Shown: positions 6,985 through 8,216 of the stretch, piece after piece
Numbering within the stretch: position 1 is the stretch's first letter
How the letters are laid out: each line of letters begins with the position of its first letter
DNA from: Firmicutes bacterium UBA6648
Lineage (GTDB): Bacteria; Bacillota; Clostridia; Peptostreptococcales; Anaerovoracaceae
Assembly (NCBI GenBank): GCA_002455605.1
Contig: DKLE01000057.1
Coordinates: 1-8,216 of the forward strand
Direction: 5' to 3'
Length of the DNA stretch: 8,216 bases
Position numbers and translations under genes: made by a program
The notes under the pieces: model-generated
Database searches by the model: none
Seen by the model: the letters and a program-made list of their open reading frames with translations, nothing else
Told to the model about the DNA's origin: nothing

Positions 6985-7010
6985 ACTCATAAAGACTATC
7001 ATGCCACATG

Positions 7011-7018
7011 AAGGAGGG
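7011..7018 (+). promoter_or_regulatory. Shine-Dalgarno deciding the start of the Cys-rich gene
   Basis: AAGGAGGG lies six bases before the ATG at 7025. An in-frame ATG at 7001 sits upstream of this site and has no ribosome binding site of its own, so 7025 is the real start. Confidence 0.9.
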
Positions 7019-7024
7019 AAATAT

Positions 7025-8119
7025 ATGAGTTGTTTCGGCAACAAAGTATCGCCGGACCTCTATCAGAATTGCTGCAACGCAAACACTCTCTGTGAGTTTA
7101 GCGGTAATATTGAAGATGTAGTAACTGAACCATTGTACGTCCAAAAAGTATATGATGCCGTGTTATTTAATCTTCAAGGAATGAAAACAGTTCAAAATCA
7201 GCACTTCACACCGAATATACCAAGAGGTCATAGAGTAAGAAGAGTTTTAGACATACGTTGTAAGAGGTTCTTTAACCCAAGTAACATAGACGATCCAGAG
7301 AATTTACAGCTCGATGTAAATACAACTATTTCCGGCGCTACATTTTTACGCAATGGTCAGGGCGAAACTATAGAGGTAGTAGGACCTGACGGAACTTTCT
7401 CAGAAAAAATTTTATATACGGATACAAGCGAATGCGATGATAAATGCATGGGAACACCAATCTTCGGAACTCAATCCATAGAAGTAAGTGGAAACGTTCA
7501 AGTATATATTGACTTACTATTAGCCGATAGCTGCAATAACGAAGTGGTATTCACGGTTTGCGCAGATGTCAATATCGCTTCCAACTCCCAGCCATTAATA
7601 CTTACAAACTTCTTCGAAATCTGCATGCCATCAGTTTTTGACACAGCTTTTTTACCTCGATTTACTGAATTCTGCAACACAGCATGCGAAACAAGATTAG
7701 CAACCAACAATTATGGCAGAGATTTAACAATCAGTCAAAACGGTGAAGTTTCTGCAAACCTCATCATAGCTATTTGTATAACCTGTGAAAAGAAAATAAT
7801 CGTTCCGGTTCAGCTTTGTGTTCTTTCAACTGGTTTTGCACAAATAAGCCCTCAGGTAAACACTGTTTGCTCTACCTTCCCTTCCCTTTTCCCTAATCAG
7901 ATTAAGGAAAGTGATACCATTGCTAATTGTTCAGATGTCAGCGATGAAGAAGATGATTGCAGCTGCGATCCTTGCGGCAGACGTAACCGAAACTGCGGTT
8001 GCAATGACAACTGCTGTGATGACGATTGCTGTGACGATGTTTGCAATAGTGGATTCGACTGTAATGATAATAATCAACGCAGATCCTCCCGTTCCAATCG
8101 CAATCAATATAGAAGGTAA
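7025..8119 (+). CDS. Cysteine-rich protein, probable spore coat or exosporium component
   Basis: The product has 364 aa with 28 Cys. No signal peptide or membrane segment is seen, as expected for a protein made in the mother cell and assembled on the spore. Residues about 30-285 look beta-rich with scattered Cys. Two segments, about 150-182 and 234-266, align without gaps (G156/G240, C170/C254, V182/V266 and matching hydrophobic positions), which suggests an internal duplication. Residues 302-346 form an Asp/Cys tail with 12 Cys, including CSCDPC (312-317), CGC (324-326) and CCDDDCCDDVC (330-340). The last 14 residues are Arg/Asn/Ser-rich (QRRSSRSNRNQYRR). Such tails fit disulfide cross-linking or metal binding in coat or exosporium layers, by analogy with cysteine-rich proteins such as CdeC, although I see no direct likeness to CdeC. 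A sigma-K-like promoter lies upstream and a terminator downstream, so it seems monocistronic. The coding call is firm; the coat role is inferred from composition and promoter. Confidence 0.85.
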   Translation: MSCFGNKVSPDLYQNCCNANTLCEFSGNIEDVVTEPLYVQKVYDAVLFNLQGMKTVQNQHFTPNIPRGHRVRRVLDIRCKRFFNPSNIDDPENLQLDVNTTISGATFLRNGQGETIEVVGPDGTFSEKILYTDTSECDDKCMGTPIFGTQSIEVSGNVQVYIDLLLADSCNNEVVFTVCADVNIASNSQPLILTNFFEICMPSVFDTAFLPRFTEFCNTACETRLATNNYGRDLTISQNGEVSANLIIAICITCEKKIIVPVQLCVLSTGFAQISPQVNTVCSTFPSLFPNQIKESDTIANCSDVSDEEDDCSCDPCGRRNRNCGCNDNCCDDDCCDDVCNSGFDCNDNNQRRSSRSNRNQYRR

Positions 8120-8152
8120 GAATATTACTTATAAAAACAGAATATGCAAAGA

Positions 8153-8177
8153 AAAGAGGCACCCATGGGTGCCTTTT
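8153..8177 (+). terminator. Intrinsic terminator after the Cys-rich gene
   Basis: GGCACC (8158-8163) pairs with GGTGCC (8168-8173) around a CATG loop. Flanking AAGA and TTTT extend the stem by four pairs, one of them G-U. The A-rich left side and T-run on the right make it potentially bidirectional. It starts 33 bases after the stop codon. Confidence 0.85.
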
Positions 8178-8203
8178 AAGTGCTTCAAAATATAGAATTA
8201 TAT

Positions 8204-8210
8204 TAGGAGG
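8204..8210 (+). promoter_or_regulatory. Ribosome binding site of a plus-strand gene beyond the right edge
   Basis: TAGGAGG followed by TTATAG ends the window. The spacing predicts a start codon within a few bases after 8216. Only 26 bases separate it from the terminator, and no clear promoter is visible between them. Confidence 0.65.
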
Positions 8211-8216
8211 TTATAG

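Noticed and set aside
7001..7024. Upstream in-frame ATG giving a 372-aa form of the Cys-rich protein
   Set aside because: It lies upstream of the AAGGAGGG site that correctly serves the ATG at 7025, and has no ribosome binding site of its own.
7911..8195. Open frame of 94 aa on the plus strand
   Set aside because: It overlaps the Cys-rich gene in another frame, runs into the terminator and is low-complexity Ala/Ile/Thr/Met; a shadow of the Asp/Cys-coding repeats.

Overview
The window looks like chromosome from a low-GC, Gram-positive, endospore-forming anaerobe of the class Clostridia. The grounds are AT-rich DNA, strong AAGGAGG-type ribosome binding sites, clean TTGNNN-N17-TATAAT-type promoters, U-tailed intrinsic terminators, an S-layer-homology (SLH) anchored exoprotein, a YlxY/PdaB-like deacetylase next to an M16 peptidase (a pairing also seen as ylxY-mlpA in Bacillus subtilis), and a cysteine-rich protein behind a sigma-K-like promoter. 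I cannot assign a genus or species.

Minus strand, right to left. A sigma-A-type promoter (6919-6947) drives a tight three-gene operon: a cytosolic hypothetical protein of 183 aa (6340-6891), an MBOAT O-acyltransferase of 471 aa (4905-6320) and a membrane-anchored DHHW/AlgX-like SGNH-type protein of 401 aa (3687-4892). The last two form an alginate-acetylation-like pair: the MBOAT moves acyl groups across the membrane and the DHHW protein places them on an extracellular polymer. No terminator is visible after this operon. The next gene (1254-3581) has its own promoter (3647-3674) and encodes a secreted phosphodiester glycosidase (NAGPA-type) followed by Ig-like segments and three SLH repeats. 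A strong terminator (1181-1219) closes this unit. It directly abuts the start codon of a YlxY-like polysaccharide deacetylase (398-1180), so the terminator's 3' arm is also that gene's Shine-Dalgarno. A further promoter (389-417), overlapping the deacetylase stop codon, serves an M16 zinc peptidase cut off by the left edge (1-335).

Plus strand. A sigma-K-like promoter (6957-6984) sits back-to-back with the acetylation-operon promoter and drives a 364-aa cysteine-rich protein (7025-8119). It has 28 Cys, 12 of them in an Asp/Cys tail, and is probably a spore coat or exosporium component. A hairpin terminator (8153-8177) follows, then the ribosome binding site of another plus-strand gene that starts beyond the right edge.

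The theme is the cell envelope: polymer O-acetylation, a surface-anchored phosphodiester glycosidase, polysaccharide deacetylation and spore surface. No mobile elements, CRISPR arrays, rRNAs or tRNAs were seen, and no intergenic gap exceeds about 135 bases. The most notable items are the terminator/Shine-Dalgarno overlap, the uncharacterised Cys-rich sporulation protein with an internal duplication, and the unknown lead gene of the acetylation operon.
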